Below are positions 25,066-33,563 of a stretch of DNA of 64,000 nucleotides, one piece after another. A model generated the notes under the pieces. It was not told the origin of the DNA. It saw nothing but the letters and a program-made list of their open reading frames with translations, and searched no databases. The translations under genes were made by a program, and so were the position numbers. Numbering within the stretch: the stretch's first letter is position 1; every line of letters begins with the position of its first letter. The DNA comes from Chryseobacterium panacisoli. Lineage in GTDB: Bacteria; Bacteroidota; Bacteroidia; Flavobacteriales; Weeksellaceae. Where the stretch lies: assembly GCF_008274625.1 (NCBI RefSeq), contig NZ_VTRU01000009.1:1-64000 (forward strand), written 5' to 3'.

Positions 25066-26652
25066 ATGAGTATCAATATAAAATTTTTAATGCCTTGTAT
25101 TCTGGTTTCAGCATTGGCATTCTCGCAAAATTCTGTTTCCGGATATGTATACGAAGACGGTAACAAAAACCAAAAGAAAGAAAACCGCGAAAAAGGAATT
25201 GAAGGCGTAGCCGTTTCCAATGGTGTTCAGGTAGTTCTTACTGATAAAAACGGGCGATACAGCCTTCCGGTTCAGGAAGATCAGACTATTTTTGTCATCA
25301 AACCTTCAGGATATCAAACGGCTTTGAATACAAATAACTTACCTCAGTTTTATTACCATCACAAACCAAAAGGTTCTCCCGCAGATTTTAAATACAAAGG
25401 AGTTGCTGCTACAGGAGATCTTCCCAAAGAACTGAGCTTCCCGCTTTATAAGCAAAACGAAAACAAAAACTTTGATATCCTTGTTTTTGGAGATCCGCAG
25501 CCTTACACAGAAAAAGAACTGGATTACTTCAAAAGAGGAATTGTAAATGAAGTGAAGAATACCAAAAAAAATGCAGTATTTGGAATCAGTCTGGGAGATT
25601 TGGTAGGAGATAATCTAAGCTTGCAGAAACCTTATGCAGACGTTATGAAAGAAGTCGGACTGCCTTGGTATAATGTAATGGGAAATCATGATATGAATTA
25701 TGATGCGAAAGAAGACCGTCTTTCCGATGAAACATTTGAATCCAATTTTGGTCCGGCCAATTACTCTTTCAACTATGGTAACGTACATTTCATCATTCTG
25801 GATGATATTCTTTATCCGGATCCGAGAGATGGCAAAGGATATTGGGGAGGGTTCCGTGAAGATCAGCTTCAGTTTATCGAAAACGACCTGAAACTGGTAG
25901 ATAAAAATAAACTGATCGTTATATCTTTCCATATTCCGTTGGAGCACAAAAATGAAGACAGCTTTAGAAATGCTGATCGCCAGAAATTATTTGATTTCTT
26001 AAACCCTTTTCAGAATGTATTGCTTTTATCAGCACATACCCATATCCAACAGCAGATTTTCTACGGTAAAAAAGCAGGCTGGAATGGCATCAAAGAATTA
26101 CACGAATATAACGTAGGAACCACTTGTGGCGACTGGTACTCAGGAACACCTGATGATGCCGGACTTCCGACTTCAACGATGAGAGACGGAACAGCAAAAG
26201 GATATTCATTCATTAGCTTTACAGACAATCAGTATAAAGTTAAATACAGAACAGCCGGAAAACCGGAGGACTATCAGATCAAATTATATATTCCTAAAGT
26301 AATTCCTTCCTCCAGAACCTCTGCAAAAGTGTTGGCCAATTTCTTTATGGGAAGCAAAAAAGACAAAGTAGAATACAGAATAGACGGAGGAAAATGGGAA
26401 GAAATGGAATATGATGAAACCATAGACCCGAATTTTGCCCTTTCTGTTTTCAAATGGGATTCTACAGAAAAAATTCTTCCGGGAAGAAGACCTTCTAATC
26501 CTGAAATGTCAAAACATATCTGGGAAGCAGACTTTCCTAAAAAATTATCATTAGGAAAACATAAAGTTGAGGTGAAGGCTGTTGATATGTACGGAAACGA
26601 ATTCACAGCTTCAGAAGAATTTGAAGTTCAGAATTCAATTCAGATTCCTTAA
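25066..26652 (+). CDS. Secreted calcineurin-like phosphoesterase (MetallophosN/C)
   Basis: 528 residues with a signal sequence (MSINIKFLMPCILVSALAFSQ). An N-terminal beta-sandwich (about 20-110, EGVAVSNGVQVVLTDKNGRY) precedes the metallophosphatase core. The core carries the metal-binding motifs GDPQ (about 145), GDLVGD (about 185), GNHD (about 207), SFHIPL and SAHTH. A C-terminal domain (about 395-528) matches the calcineurin-like C-domain layout. Relatives hydrolyse phosphomonoesters or phosphodiesters outside the inner membrane. It lies 46 bases after SusD in the same operon and would release phosphate or a smaller ester from the ligand. A weak terminator follows at 26690-26722. Confidence 0.9.
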   Translation: MSINIKFLMPCILVSALAFSQNSVSGYVYEDGNKNQKKENREKGIEGVAVSNGVQVVLTDKNGRYSLPVQEDQTIFVIKPSGYQTALNTNNLPQFYYHHKPKGSPADFKYKGVAATGDLPKELSFPLYKQNENKNFDILVFGDPQPYTEKELDYFKRGIVNEVKNTKKNAVFGISLGDLVGDNLSLQKPYADVMKEVGLPWYNVMGNHDMNYDAKEDRLSDETFESNFGPANYSFNYGNVHFIILDDILYPDPRDGKGYWGGFREDQLQFIENDLKLVDKNKLIVISFHIPLEHKNEDSFRNADRQKLFDFLNPFQNVLLLSAHTHIQQQIFYGKKAGWNGIKELHEYNVGTTCGDWYSGTPDDAGLPTSTMRDGTAKGYSFISFTDNQYKVKYRTAGKPEDYQIKLYIPKVIPSSRTSAKVLANFFMGSKKDKVEYRIDGGKWEEMEYDETIDPNFALSVFKWDSTEKILPGRRPSNPEMSKHIWEADFPKKLSLGKHKVEVKAVDMYGNEFTASEEFEVQNSIQIP

Positions 26653-26689
26653 GTTTTTATTTTTTTTACTATACCTTTTTTTAGATTTT

Positions 26690-26722
26690 GAAGCCGGTCC
26701 ACCAGATCGGCTTCTATTTTTG
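26690..26722 (+). terminator. Terminator of the SusCD-phosphoesterase operon
   Basis: 7-bp stem GAAGCCG (26690-26696) / CGGCTTC (26708-26714) with an 11-base loop, followed by TATTTTTG. Confidence 0.65.
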
Positions 26723-26815
26723 TGAGTTAAGAAAATATAAATTTTAATAGTCCTCCCAGGTAATTAAAAAACTATTAAATCTGTCTTTTCACCGCTTCGT
26801 AAAAATGTTGTTTCG

Positions 26816-26823
26816 TAACTTTG
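26816..26823 (+). promoter_or_regulatory. -7 box TAACTTTG of the SDR gene
   Basis: Matches TAnnTTTG, 22 bases before the ATG. Confidence 0.5.
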
Positions 26824-26845
26824 TATAAAGAAAAGTATCATTACT

Positions 26846-27559
26846 ATGAATATAAACGGAAAAAATGCCATCGTAACAGGTGGTGGAAGAGGATTAGGGA
26901 AAGCGGTAGCACTAGTTTTGGCTAATGAGGGAGTAAACGTTGCCATTACAGGGCGAAACGAGGAAAACCTAAAAATGACGGTTGAAGAAATCAAAAAACT
27001 GGGCGTAAATTCAGCATATGCAGTTTTTTCTGTAGACAATGAAATTCAGGTAAAAGCAGGAATTGAATCTTTAGCGGAACAATTGGGAGGAATTGATATT
27101 CTGATCAACAACGCTGGAATAGGAGACTTCGGAACTATTGAAGAAATGCCTTCTGAAACTTGGGAGCAGGTGATCAAAACCAATCTGTTCGGAGTGTATT
27201 ACGCAGCGAAAGCAGCTCATCCGTTTATGAAAGCTAAAGGAGAAGGTGATATCGTAAACGTAGCTTCTACGGCAGGTCTTAAAGGAGGACCTAACATGTC
27301 CGCATATGCAGCATCAAAAGCAGCAGTAGTATCTTTATCACAATCCATGATGGCAGAATGGAGAAAACAAAATATCCGTGTAATCACTTTGACTCCAAGT
27401 ACCATTGCTTCAGATATGAGCATTCAGGGAGGTCTTACAGACGGAAATCCTGATAAAGTATTACAGCCGGAAGACTTTGCAGAATGGGTAAGAGATATTC
27501 TGAAAATGAACAGAAGAGCGTTAATTGCGAATGGCTCTATTTTCTCTACGAATCCATAA
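26846..27559 (+). CDS. Short-chain dehydrogenase/reductase (3-ketoacyl-ACP-reductase-like)
   Basis: 237 residues, a classical SDR. The Rossmann glycine motif is TGGGRGLGKA (11-20), followed by NNAG (88-91) and the catalytic S141, Y154 and K158 (YAASK). An arginine in ITGRNEE just after beta-2 suggests NADP(H). The length and the TPSTIASDMS ending fit the FabG-like group that reduces 3-oxo compounds. It is probably an alternative reductase rather than the housekeeping FabG, because no fatty-acid genes are nearby. It stands alone with its own -7 box. Confidence 0.88.
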   Translation: MNINGKNAIVTGGGRGLGKAVALVLANEGVNVAITGRNEENLKMTVEEIKKLGVNSAYAVFSVDNEIQVKAGIESLAEQLGGIDILINNAGIGDFGTIEEMPSETWEQVIKTNLFGVYYAAKAAHPFMKAKGEGDIVNVASTAGLKGGPNMSAYAASKAAVVSLSQSMMAEWRKQNIRVITLTPSTIASDMSIQGGLTDGNPDKVLQPEDFAEWVRDILKMNRRALIANGSIFSTNP

Positions 27560-27638
27560 GAGTTTAAAAATTTAAGGTTCAAGGTTTAAGGTATAAAGTT
27601 ATCAGCAAAGAACTGTTACTCTGCCTTGAAGAATAAAA

Positions 27639-27711
27639 TTCAATAGGAGCGGGCTTTAGCCCGCTTTCTTATTTTACGTTTTCATTTTAGGCTTTAGCCA
27701 AAACTTAGAAT
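27639..27711 (+). repeat. REP-like composite palindromic module, copy 2
   Basis: ATTCAATAGGAG, then the palindrome CGGGCT-TT-AGCCCG (27650-27663), about 27 bases, then GGCTTTAGCCAAAACTTA. It matches the inverted copy at 45-119 over more than 20 contiguous bases at its left end. Confidence 0.75.
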
Positions 27712-27850
27712 CTTTCACATTTCCAAAAAATCTGCACCATCTGCAAAATCCGCGAGCGCGAAAAATTACTTAAATAAGTTTTTTAAGGAATTTATTTACA
27801 GGAAAAAATCTGTATCACCAGCGGGATAAAAATATACTTTTCAGCAGTAT

Positions 27851-27923
27851 TCATTCAATAGAAATTGGCTTTCACCCATTTAAAAAAACATAAAAATCCC
27901 CGGTTTCAGCCAAAACTTACAAC
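27851..27923 (+). repeat. REP-like composite palindromic module, copy 3 (degenerate)
   Basis: ATTCAATAGAAA then TTGGCTTTCACCCA, about 20 A-rich bases, then GGTTTCAGCCAAAACTTA. Both palindromes have decayed but the order, spacing and the terminal AAAACTTA are kept. Confidence 0.6.
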
Positions 27924-27951
27924 TTCATTTTTTTAACAATAATAACATTAG

Positions 27952-27959
27952 TATTTTTG
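27952..27959 (+). promoter_or_regulatory. -7 box TATTTTTG of prmA
   Basis: Matches TAnnTTTG followed by CA, 15 bases before the ATG at 27975. Confidence 0.55.
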
Positions 27960-27974
27960 CAGCAAATTAGTCAC

Positions 27975-28802
27975 ATGCAAAATTATTTAGAATTCAATTT
28001 CAAAATTTCTCCATTACAGCCTTGGAATGAGATTTTAATGGCAGAGCTTATAGAAATAGGTTTTGACAGCTTTACAGAAGAAATTGACGGAATTTTAGGA
28101 TATATCCAGACAGAATTGTTTCAGGAAGATCAGTTGAAAGCACTTCCGGTTTTTGAAAACGAAAACGTAAAAATCGAATACACTTTCGAAGAAATGCCGA
28201 ATATCAACTGGAATGAAGAATGGGAAAAGAATTTTTCTCCAATCAATATTGATGACAAAGTGTTGATCAGAGCAGAATTTCATGAATCGGTACCGGGAAT
28301 GCATGAAATTATTATTCAGCCAAAAATGTCTTTCGGAACGGGGCATCATCCTACCACCCACCTGATGATCCAGCAAATGATGGATATTGACTTCAATGGT
28401 AAAAAAGTACTGGATATGGGATGCGGAACTTCTGTACTGGCAATCTATGCGAAACAACAAGGAGCAGGAGATACGAAAGCTATCGATATTGATGAATGGT
28501 CTGTAGAAAACTCAAAAGAAAATGCAGTAAGAAACAGTGTAGAATTAGACATCGAACAGGGAACTGCCGAAAACTTAGGAAAAGAGAATTTTGATGTTAT
28601 TTTAGCCAATATCAACAGAAATATCCTTATTTCAGATATTCCGACTTATGTTTCAGTATTGAATGAAGGTGGAAAACTATTACTTTCAGGATTATGTTTC
28701 TTTGATGTAGATGATATTCTGGAAGTATGTAAAGAAAGCGGGCTGGAACTGAAAAAACAGTTACAGCGTGAAGAATGGGTAAGTCTTCTGCTTGAAAAAT
28801 AA
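27975..28802 (+). CDS. prmA: Ribosomal protein L11 methyltransferase PrmA
   Basis: 275 residues. PrmA methylates several amino groups of ribosomal protein L11 using S-adenosylmethionine. The N-terminal L11-recognition domain is followed by PKMSFGTGHHPTTHLM near residue 115, then SAM motif I LDMGCGTSVLAIYA and the substrate-site motif ILANINRNIL. The ATG at 27975 is chosen because the longer frame begins at a TTG at 27957, inside or immediately after the promoter. The following gene starts 22 bases after the stop and may share the transcript. Confidence 0.95.
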   Translation: MQNYLEFNFKISPLQPWNEILMAELIEIGFDSFTEEIDGILGYIQTELFQEDQLKALPVFENENVKIEYTFEEMPNINWNEEWEKNFSPINIDDKVLIRAEFHESVPGMHEIIIQPKMSFGTGHHPTTHLMIQQMMDIDFNGKKVLDMGCGTSVLAIYAKQQGAGDTKAIDIDEWSVENSKENAVRNSVELDIEQGTAENLGKENFDVILANINRNILISDIPTYVSVLNEGGKLLLSGLCFFDVDDILEVCKESGLELKKQLQREEWVSLLLEK

Positions 28803-28824
28803 CACCAAAAAACAAAATACGAAT

Positions 28825-29664
28825 ATGAAAACTTTATGGAGTGCTTTATTGATACTGATGCTGCAGTTTTTTACAGCGCAGGAAAATGAAGTATATGCTG
28901 ATGGAATCTTTGGCTTTGAAGAAAATAAAACGCAGAAAATTTTTACCGACTGGACCCGCGTGAGGCTGGATCCGGGAGTTAATACTCAGATTGTAGATTC
29001 GTTGCAGACCAATCAGCAGGTGGTGATTCTTAAAAAGGAAGAAACTGTCCTGAAGTTGGGAGAAAGAGCGGCCAATTGGTATAAAATCTCTTATCAGAAA
29101 GGAGAAAAGACATTGGAAGGATATATCTGGGGCGGTAACCTCTGTGTAGGATACCGTAATAAAAACGGATATGATTTTCTATTTGGACTTTCCAAAACGA
29201 TTGACAGGAAGAATAAAGAATCCAATGAGACCGAAAAGCAGAATATCGCCGGAATAAAAGTAATGGAAGGAAATATACTCATTGATGAGGTCTATTTCGA
29301 TACAGGAAGAGGAGAAGAGTTAAGTTCAGCCGCATTCAGTATAGAAAGCAATCACAAATTGCAGAACGTTGAATTTACCCTAAAAGCAATGGTTTCCGGA
29401 GAAGCCTGTGGAATCGCAAGTTACGATCAGTATGTTCTTTTTAAAGATAAAAAGCTGATTGCCCTTCCACAGTTGATGAACGTGGGTGATGCCGGAGCTT
29501 TTTATCATAGCGAAGAATATATTTTTCCTAATGATAAAGGAGGAATTCCCAATGCATTTATCCTTAAAACAGAAGATATGGAAATAGATGAAAAAGACAG
29601 AGAGAAGAAAAAAAGCTCTTCTAAAACTTATCATTGGAACGGAAGTTCTTATAAGTTAAAATAA
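28825..29664 (+). CDS. Secreted SH3-like (SH3b) domain protein
   Basis: 279 residues from the ATG at 28825; the longer frame back to a TTG at 28792 overlaps prmA and hides the signal peptide, so it is rejected. The signal peptide is MKTLWSALLILMLQFFTAQ. A bacterial SH3-like segment follows (about 35-115), with VRLDPGVNTQIVDSLQTNQQ, a tryptophan-tyrosine WYKISY and the closing GYIWGGNLC. The rest (SGEACGIASYDQYVLF and so on) matches nothing I know. The end is Lys/Ser-rich. SH3b domains often bind cell wall; the role here is unknown. It is probably co-transcribed with prmA and ends at a terminator. Confidence 0.75.
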   Translation: MKTLWSALLILMLQFFTAQENEVYADGIFGFEENKTQKIFTDWTRVRLDPGVNTQIVDSLQTNQQVVILKKEETVLKLGERAANWYKISYQKGEKTLEGYIWGGNLCVGYRNKNGYDFLFGLSKTIDRKNKESNETEKQNIAGIKVMEGNILIDEVYFDTGRGEELSSAAFSIESNHKLQNVEFTLKAMVSGEACGIASYDQYVLFKDKKLIALPQLMNVGDAGAFYHSEEYIFPNDKGGIPNAFILKTEDMEIDEKDREKKKSSSKTYHWNGSSYKLK

Positions 29665-30035
29665 TATGATTTCCTTAAAATAAATTAAACCGTTGTAACC
29701 GCAGCGGTTTTTTTTATTGTATAAAAAGGGTATAAAAATAGGACTGGAGCAAACCAATCCTACCCAAACATGATTAAGTGTATAGTTGAGCCATAAATGG
29801 CTATAAGGAATTAAAGCACAAAAAGATTTTTATTGATCCTTAATCAATGTTTCCTTATACTAATTAAAACTAACTAAGTGACCTTTCGGCTACGTTTACC
29901 ATGTAAAAGTAATGCGTCTTCTTATTCATTGATGTAAAATATAAACTGATTCAGCAAAATAAGGAGATGAAACGGAATTTTCATCCAATGAAACGGATGA
30001 TGGCAGATTGATGATGTAATCTATTTTGCCTGCTC
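29665..30035. other. Intergenic region between convergent genes
   Basis: 371 bases. Apart from the terminator at its left end I see no gene, repeat or promoter of note. Confidence 0.55.
29687..29718 (+). terminator. Terminator after the SH3-like gene
   Basis: The arms AAACCG and CGGTTT enclose TTGTAACCGCAG and are followed by a run of eight T. Confidence 0.65.
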
Positions 30036-30593
30036 TTACCCTTGTGTCCAGTCATGCATACTAGTAACATCTGCCTGTCTTGGGAAAACTTTTCTCATCA
30101 GCACATGATGTACTTCTTCATCTCCGTCTTTACAACAATCTTCAATCACTGTAAGGTTGTAATCTTTATCTGCAGCTTCTCTCACTGTAGATAAAACAAC
30201 ACCGCTGGTAGATACTCCTGTCAGTACCAAATGCTGGATATCCATTCCGCGGAGAACAACTTCAAGATCACTTCCTGTAAAAGCACTAAATCTCCTTTTG
30301 GTAATCACAATATCTTTTTCATCAGGACTAAGATCAGGATGAATGGCAATCCAGTCTTTCATATCAATATCTGCCATATGCTCCTTAATTCCTGAGAATA
30401 CTTTGTTTTTAGTACTTATTTCCGGCATTCCCTGTCTGAATCCCACTGTGATATAAATAACCGGAATTTGGCGGCTTTTAGCGGTCTTAATGACTTTGCT
30501 TACATTAGATACCAATTCTTGCGGGTCAGGTAAGTTGCTTAGTATTGATGACTGCATATCCATCACCAATAATGCTGTTTTTGTGTTTTCCAT
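30036..30593 (-). CDS. Isochorismatase-family hydrolase lacking the usual cysteine
   Basis: 185 residues with the isochorismatase fold: catalytic-type Asp12 in LLVMDMQ, a lysine in ITKRRFSAF, and the GVSTSGVVLSTVREA loop. In cysteine hydrolases of this fold (nicotinamidase, N-carbamoylsarcosine amidase) the loop is G-V-x-T-x-x-C-V; here valine stands where the cysteine would be. The protein may thus act as a non-thiol hydrolase of the isochorismatase kind or have lost activity. It lies 6 bases after the MFS gene and is the last gene of the TetR operon, so its substrate may be related to the exported compound. Confidence 0.8.
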   Translation of the reverse strand: MENTKTALLVMDMQSSILSNLPDPQELVSNVSKVIKTAKSRQIPVIYITVGFRQGMPEISTKNKVFSGIKEHMADIDMKDWIAIHPDLSPDEKDIVITKRRFSAFTGSDLEVVLRGMDIQHLVLTGVSTSGVVLSTVREAADKDYNLTVIEDCCKDGDEEVHHVLMRKVFPRQADVTSMHDWTQG

Positions 30594-30599
30594 TTTTAA

Positions 30600-31880
30600 T
30601 TATACTTTATTGATGAATTGTTCTTCTGATTCTTCTAAAAGTTGGTTGTTGACAGCTTTGGTTTTATTCTTTTTAAATAATAAACGTCTGAAGATAACAG
30701 CAATTAAAATACCTGCAATTCCTTCTATCAACAAGGTTTTTGGCGCTCCTATTTTCTCCGAGACAAACCCAATAAGTACACTTCCCAAAGGCAGCATTCC
30801 GAATATGGCAGTTAACAAAATGCTAATCGCTCTTGAACGCATCTCGGGAATCACCTCAGACTGGACGATAATATTACAGGTGGTAAACTGTGCAACACCC
30901 CCCAATCCTGTAAGCGCTGCAAAAAACATAGACCAGTAGAAATTGGTGGCATATGAAAAGCATATCAGTCCAATACTCAGAATAACTGTACTCAGGATAA
31001 GAATATTCCTCATGGATGCACCTTTCTTCAGAGAAGCCAGAAATACAGTTCCGAGAACCGCTCCAATTCCAATGAAACTGGAAATATAACCGAATGTCTT
31101 AGCATCACCTTTAAAAATTTCCTTTGCATAAACAGGAATTAATGTATCATAAGGTAAAATCAGCAGACCCGTAATACTCAGCATAATAATGACCAGACTG
31201 ATGGAGGGTTCTTTTTTCAGATACCTGAAACCCTCGGCTAATTCTGTAAAAGTTCCTTTTTTAGTCAACTTTTTAGGAATGATTTTTATTTTCATCAGAG
31301 AAATCGAAAGCATTACTGCGGCAAAGCTGGCTGCATTGATGAGAAAACATGTTCCCGCTCCAAATTTTTGAAGGATAATCCCGGAAAGGGCAGGGCCTGC
31401 CAATTTAGCAATACTTGCCATGGCAGCACTCAGAGAAAGTGCACTCGGAAGATCTTCGTCATCCGTTACCACTTCATTAATCATAGCCTGCCGGGCCGGA
31501 ATGTCATAAGCGTTGATAATGCCGAGAAAAACACTGAGTACAATGAAACTCCATATATTCTGATGACCCGTCATTACCAGAAAAGCTAACAGAGAGGCCT
31601 GTATTAATGATAAAATTTGAGTGATCTGTATAATCTTATACCGGTTGTACCGATCTGCAGCAACCCCGCCGAACGCAGAAAATAAGAATGAAGGGAATTG
31701 TTCTGCAAAAATGGTAAGTCCCAGCATAAAAGCAGACTGGGTCATGCTGTATACCACCCAAACTACCGCTGTACGCTGCATCCACGTCCCAAATTGAGAG
31801 ACAGAACGTCCGAAAAAATACAATGTATAATTGGTGCTTCTGAAAGCCCGGAATGTACTGATATTACTTAATTTGTTCAT
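30600..31880 (-). CDS. MFS exporter (EntS-like, DHA3 group)
   Basis: 426 residues with about 12 hydrophobic segments. Visible family motifs are RAFRSTNYTLYFFGRSVSQFG at the N-terminus (quoted as NYTLYFFGRSVSQFG), FGGVAADRYNRYKIIQITQ in loop 2-3 (the DRxxRxK motif A) and IPARQAMINEVV. These are typical of the DHA3/enterobactin-exporter-like group, proton-driven efflux proteins. The ATG at 31880 is chosen; an upstream TTG at 31922 would place coding sequence over the operator at 31897-31923. It is preceded by TetR and followed by the isochorismatase-like gene. Confidence 0.88.
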   Translation of the reverse strand: MNKLSNISTFRAFRSTNYTLYFFGRSVSQFGTWMQRTAVVWVVYSMTQSAFMLGLTIFAEQFPSFLFSAFGGVAADRYNRYKIIQITQILSLIQASLLAFLVMTGHQNIWSFIVLSVFLGIINAYDIPARQAMINEVVTDDEDLPSALSLSAAMASIAKLAGPALSGIILQKFGAGTCFLINAASFAAVMLSISLMKIKIIPKKLTKKGTFTELAEGFRYLKKEPSISLVIIMLSITGLLILPYDTLIPVYAKEIFKGDAKTFGYISSFIGIGAVLGTVFLASLKKGASMRNILILSTVILSIGLICFSYATNFYWSMFFAALTGLGGVAQFTTCNIIVQSEVIPEMRSRAISILLTAIFGMLPLGSVLIGFVSEKIGAPKTLLIEGIAGILIAVIFRRLLFKKNKTKAVNNQLLEESEEQFINKV

Positions 31881-31896
31881 TTTTTTAAATAGACTA

Positions 31897-31923
31897 TTTG
31901 ACAAATAATGTAAAAGTGTCAAA
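31897..31923. promoter_or_regulatory. Predicted TetR operator 2, upstream of the MFS gene
   Basis: TTTGACA (31897-31903), 13 bases, then TGTCAAA (31917-31923). The arms and spacing are identical to the element in front of tetR. It lies between the tetR stop codon and the MFS start codon. Confidence 0.7.
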
Positions 31924-31940
31924 ATTAAAATAAAAAATTT

Positions 31941-32540
31941 TTAGCCAATATGTTTAATAACCATAGAGGTTAGAGTGCTCACTGTACTGTTTAAGTTTTC
32001 AAAATTGTTTTTTAAACTCATTTCACGCCTTATTCCCCTGATACTGCTCTGTAGAATAAAGATAATGGTTTCCTGTTCTTCAATGGCAACCTTGGGAATG
32101 TCACCACTGTTAATGTTCGCTGAAAATAAAGCAAGCAGAAGATTTCTTTCTGCTTCCATCATTCTGTTGTGGGCATCGGTGATGTGCTTTGACTTCTCTT
32201 CATTGTCCATTCCGGCTTCTATAGCTCTGAAAAACGAAGATCTTTCTTCCGATGTTTTTACTTTAGCCACACAAAACTCCTGGATTTTTCCTTCAAAAGT
32301 TCTTTTCTTCTTCATCTTGGAATCAATCTCAGAAATAACTTCCCTGATCAGATTTTCCAACACCGCCTGAAAGACTTCTTCCCGGTTTTTATAATAATAA
32401 TAAATTGAAGTTCTGCTTTTACCAACCGCTTTTGAAATATCGTCCATTGTCACTTTCTTTAGACCATACTTCAAATACAGTCCTGAAGCGGTCTCCAGGA
32501 TTTGTTGTGAAAGCTGATCTTGTTCTGTGTGAGATGACAT
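31941..32540 (-). CDS. TetR/AcrR-family repressor
   Basis: 199 residues. The N-terminal helix-turn-helix runs about 10-60 (ETASGLYLKYGLKKVTMDDI, then AVGKSRTSIYYYYKNREEVF), with a C-terminal all-helical ligand domain. The ATG at 32540 is chosen because the longer frame to 32609 covers the promoter and operator. It heads an apparent operon with the MFS exporter and hydrolase. A palindrome in its own promoter is repeated before the MFS gene, so it most likely represses both, and a compound exported by the MFS protein would be the inducer. The inducer is unknown. Confidence 0.9.
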   Translation of the reverse strand: MSSHTEQDQLSQQILETASGLYLKYGLKKVTMDDISKAVGKSRTSIYYYYKNREEVFQAVLENLIREVISEIDSKMKKKRTFEGKIQEFCVAKVKTSEERSSFFRAIEAGMDNEEKSKHITDAHNRMMEAERNLLLALFSANINSGDIPKVAIEEQETIIFILQSSIRGIRREMSLKNNFENLNSTVSTLTSMVIKHIG

Positions 32541-32568
32541 TGTCTGAAAATTATCTGAAATATGAATG

Positions 32569-32599
32569 CAAAAATAAATTATTTTTGACAAAAAAACAA
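32569..32599 (-). promoter_or_regulatory. tetR promoter (TTG-N20-TATTTTTG)
   Basis: The minus strand has a -33 TTG at 32599-32597 and a -7 TATTTTTG at 32576-32569 with 20 bases between, within the normal Bacteroidota range. The -33 element sits in the centre of operator 1. Confidence 0.6.
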
Positions 32600-32610
32600 A
32601 TTTTGTCAAA
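32584..32610. promoter_or_regulatory. Predicted TetR operator 1, over the tetR -33 element
   Basis: TTTGACA (32584-32590), 13 bases, then TGTCAAA (32604-32610); the symmetry extends inward to AA/TT. It overlaps the -33 element of tetR, as expected for autorepression. Confidence 0.7.
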
Positions 32611-32658
32611 TTGTTTAAAAAGCCATCCCAATAGATGAGTTTTGGAGAAAAAAATCTT

Positions 32659-33483
32659 TTAAGGATTGGTTTTTACAGCATCATACATCATTGAATCTTT
32701 CTGCTGTTCTGTGTAATCGTATTTATAATGATAAAATGAGGACTCCCAATCTCCGTATCCAACGTTCGGAATTATGATAAATTTTTTACCAAATTCATCT
32801 GCTGAGTTTTTTACTGCTGCAGATCGTTCGTTTTCTGATTTACTATCAAACAGGCTGGAAAAATCAGCAAGGTTGTCGCCTAATAATAAAACAATATTGT
32901 AATTTTTTGCAATATCTTTTCTTCGATTTTCCTTACTGCTTTCTTTGGATCGCAGGATAAGATTGGATTCACTTTGAAGAGGAAAATTGTATTTTTTCAA
33001 ATTGTTAAGTGTCCCTGTACGCTCTTGTTCCTTTCGGTTAGTTACATAAAAGACCTGAATACCTTTGTTTGCTGCATATTGATAAAATTCCTGAGATCCG
33101 GTAAGGGGAGTTGCCGCACCTTTCGCTGTCCATTCTTCCCAGGTCGCCTGATCATAACCTTTGCCTAATTTTGAGCGTTCAACAGCGTAATAGGAATTGT
33201 CTAAGAAAGTCTCATCAATATCTGAAACGATTGCCAGAGGTTTTTCTGATTTCTTTGCCAAAGCTTCGTCTAAGCGGAGTTTTGCAATATTGTATGCCTG
33301 AAGACACAGCGCCTCATATTCTGCTGCTCGCTGCTGATAAAATGCACCATATATTTTTCCATGAAGTCCAAGATTTTGATAAGGAGTATCCTGAATGGTT
33401 GTTTTTGATACAGGTGTTGCTGTCTGGCATGATGTAGTCAGAACAAAAAGACAGCTTGCGATAATAAAGGAGAGGTTTTTCAT
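32659..33483 (-). CDS. 5'-nucleotidase / acid phosphatase, lipoprotein e(P4) family
   Basis: 274 residues with a lipoprotein signal (lipobox TTSC, Cys19). The HAD-type nucleophile motif is D88-x-D90 in AIVSDIDETFLDNS. Further motifs are FYVTNRKEQER (motif II region) and LLLGDNLADFSSLF (acidic motif IV). Class C acid phosphatases of this family dephosphorylate nucleoside monophosphates at the outer membrane. The frame stays open for 73 codons upstream, but the ATG at 33483 gives the lipoprotein signal and lies downstream of a good promoter. It is transcribed divergently from the Crp-type regulator and adds to the window's phosphorus-acquisition genes. Confidence 0.9.
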   Translation of the reverse strand: MKNLSFIIASCLFVLTTSCQTATPVSKTTIQDTPYQNLGLHGKIYGAFYQQRAAEYEALCLQAYNIAKLRLDEALAKKSEKPLAIVSDIDETFLDNSYYAVERSKLGKGYDQATWEEWTAKGAATPLTGSQEFYQYAANKGIQVFYVTNRKEQERTGTLNNLKKYNFPLQSESNLILRSKESSKENRRKDIAKNYNIVLLLGDNLADFSSLFDSKSENERSAAVKNSADEFGKKFIIIPNVGYGDWESSFYHYKYDYTEQQKDSMMYDAVKTNP

Positions 33484-33503
33484 TGCATGAGAATAGAATA
33501 AAA

Positions 33504-33533
33504 CAAATTTATGACAATTTGATTTTATAACAA
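33504..33533 (-). promoter_or_regulatory. Promoter of the e(P4) phosphatase (TTG-N19-TAAATTTG)
   Basis: On the minus strand a TTG (33533-33531) is followed by 19 bases and TAAATTTG (33511-33504). The start codon lies 20 bases further on. Confidence 0.6.
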
Positions 33534-33563
33534 ATTTTTTAAAAAGGTTGTGTCTGCAGCTTT

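Larger units (their letters stand above)
27560..27974. other. Intergenic region holding two REP-like modules
   Basis: 415 bases. Two tandem copies of the composite palindromic module lie at 27639-27711 and 27851-27923. The text between them (AATCTGCACCATCTGC and similar) is degenerate non-coding sequence. The prmA promoter is at the right end. Confidence 0.65.

Noticed and set aside
31881..31922. Longer MFS start at the TTG at 31922
   Set aside because: It would code through the predicted operator and add residues unlike the family N-terminus; the ATG at 31880 fits better.
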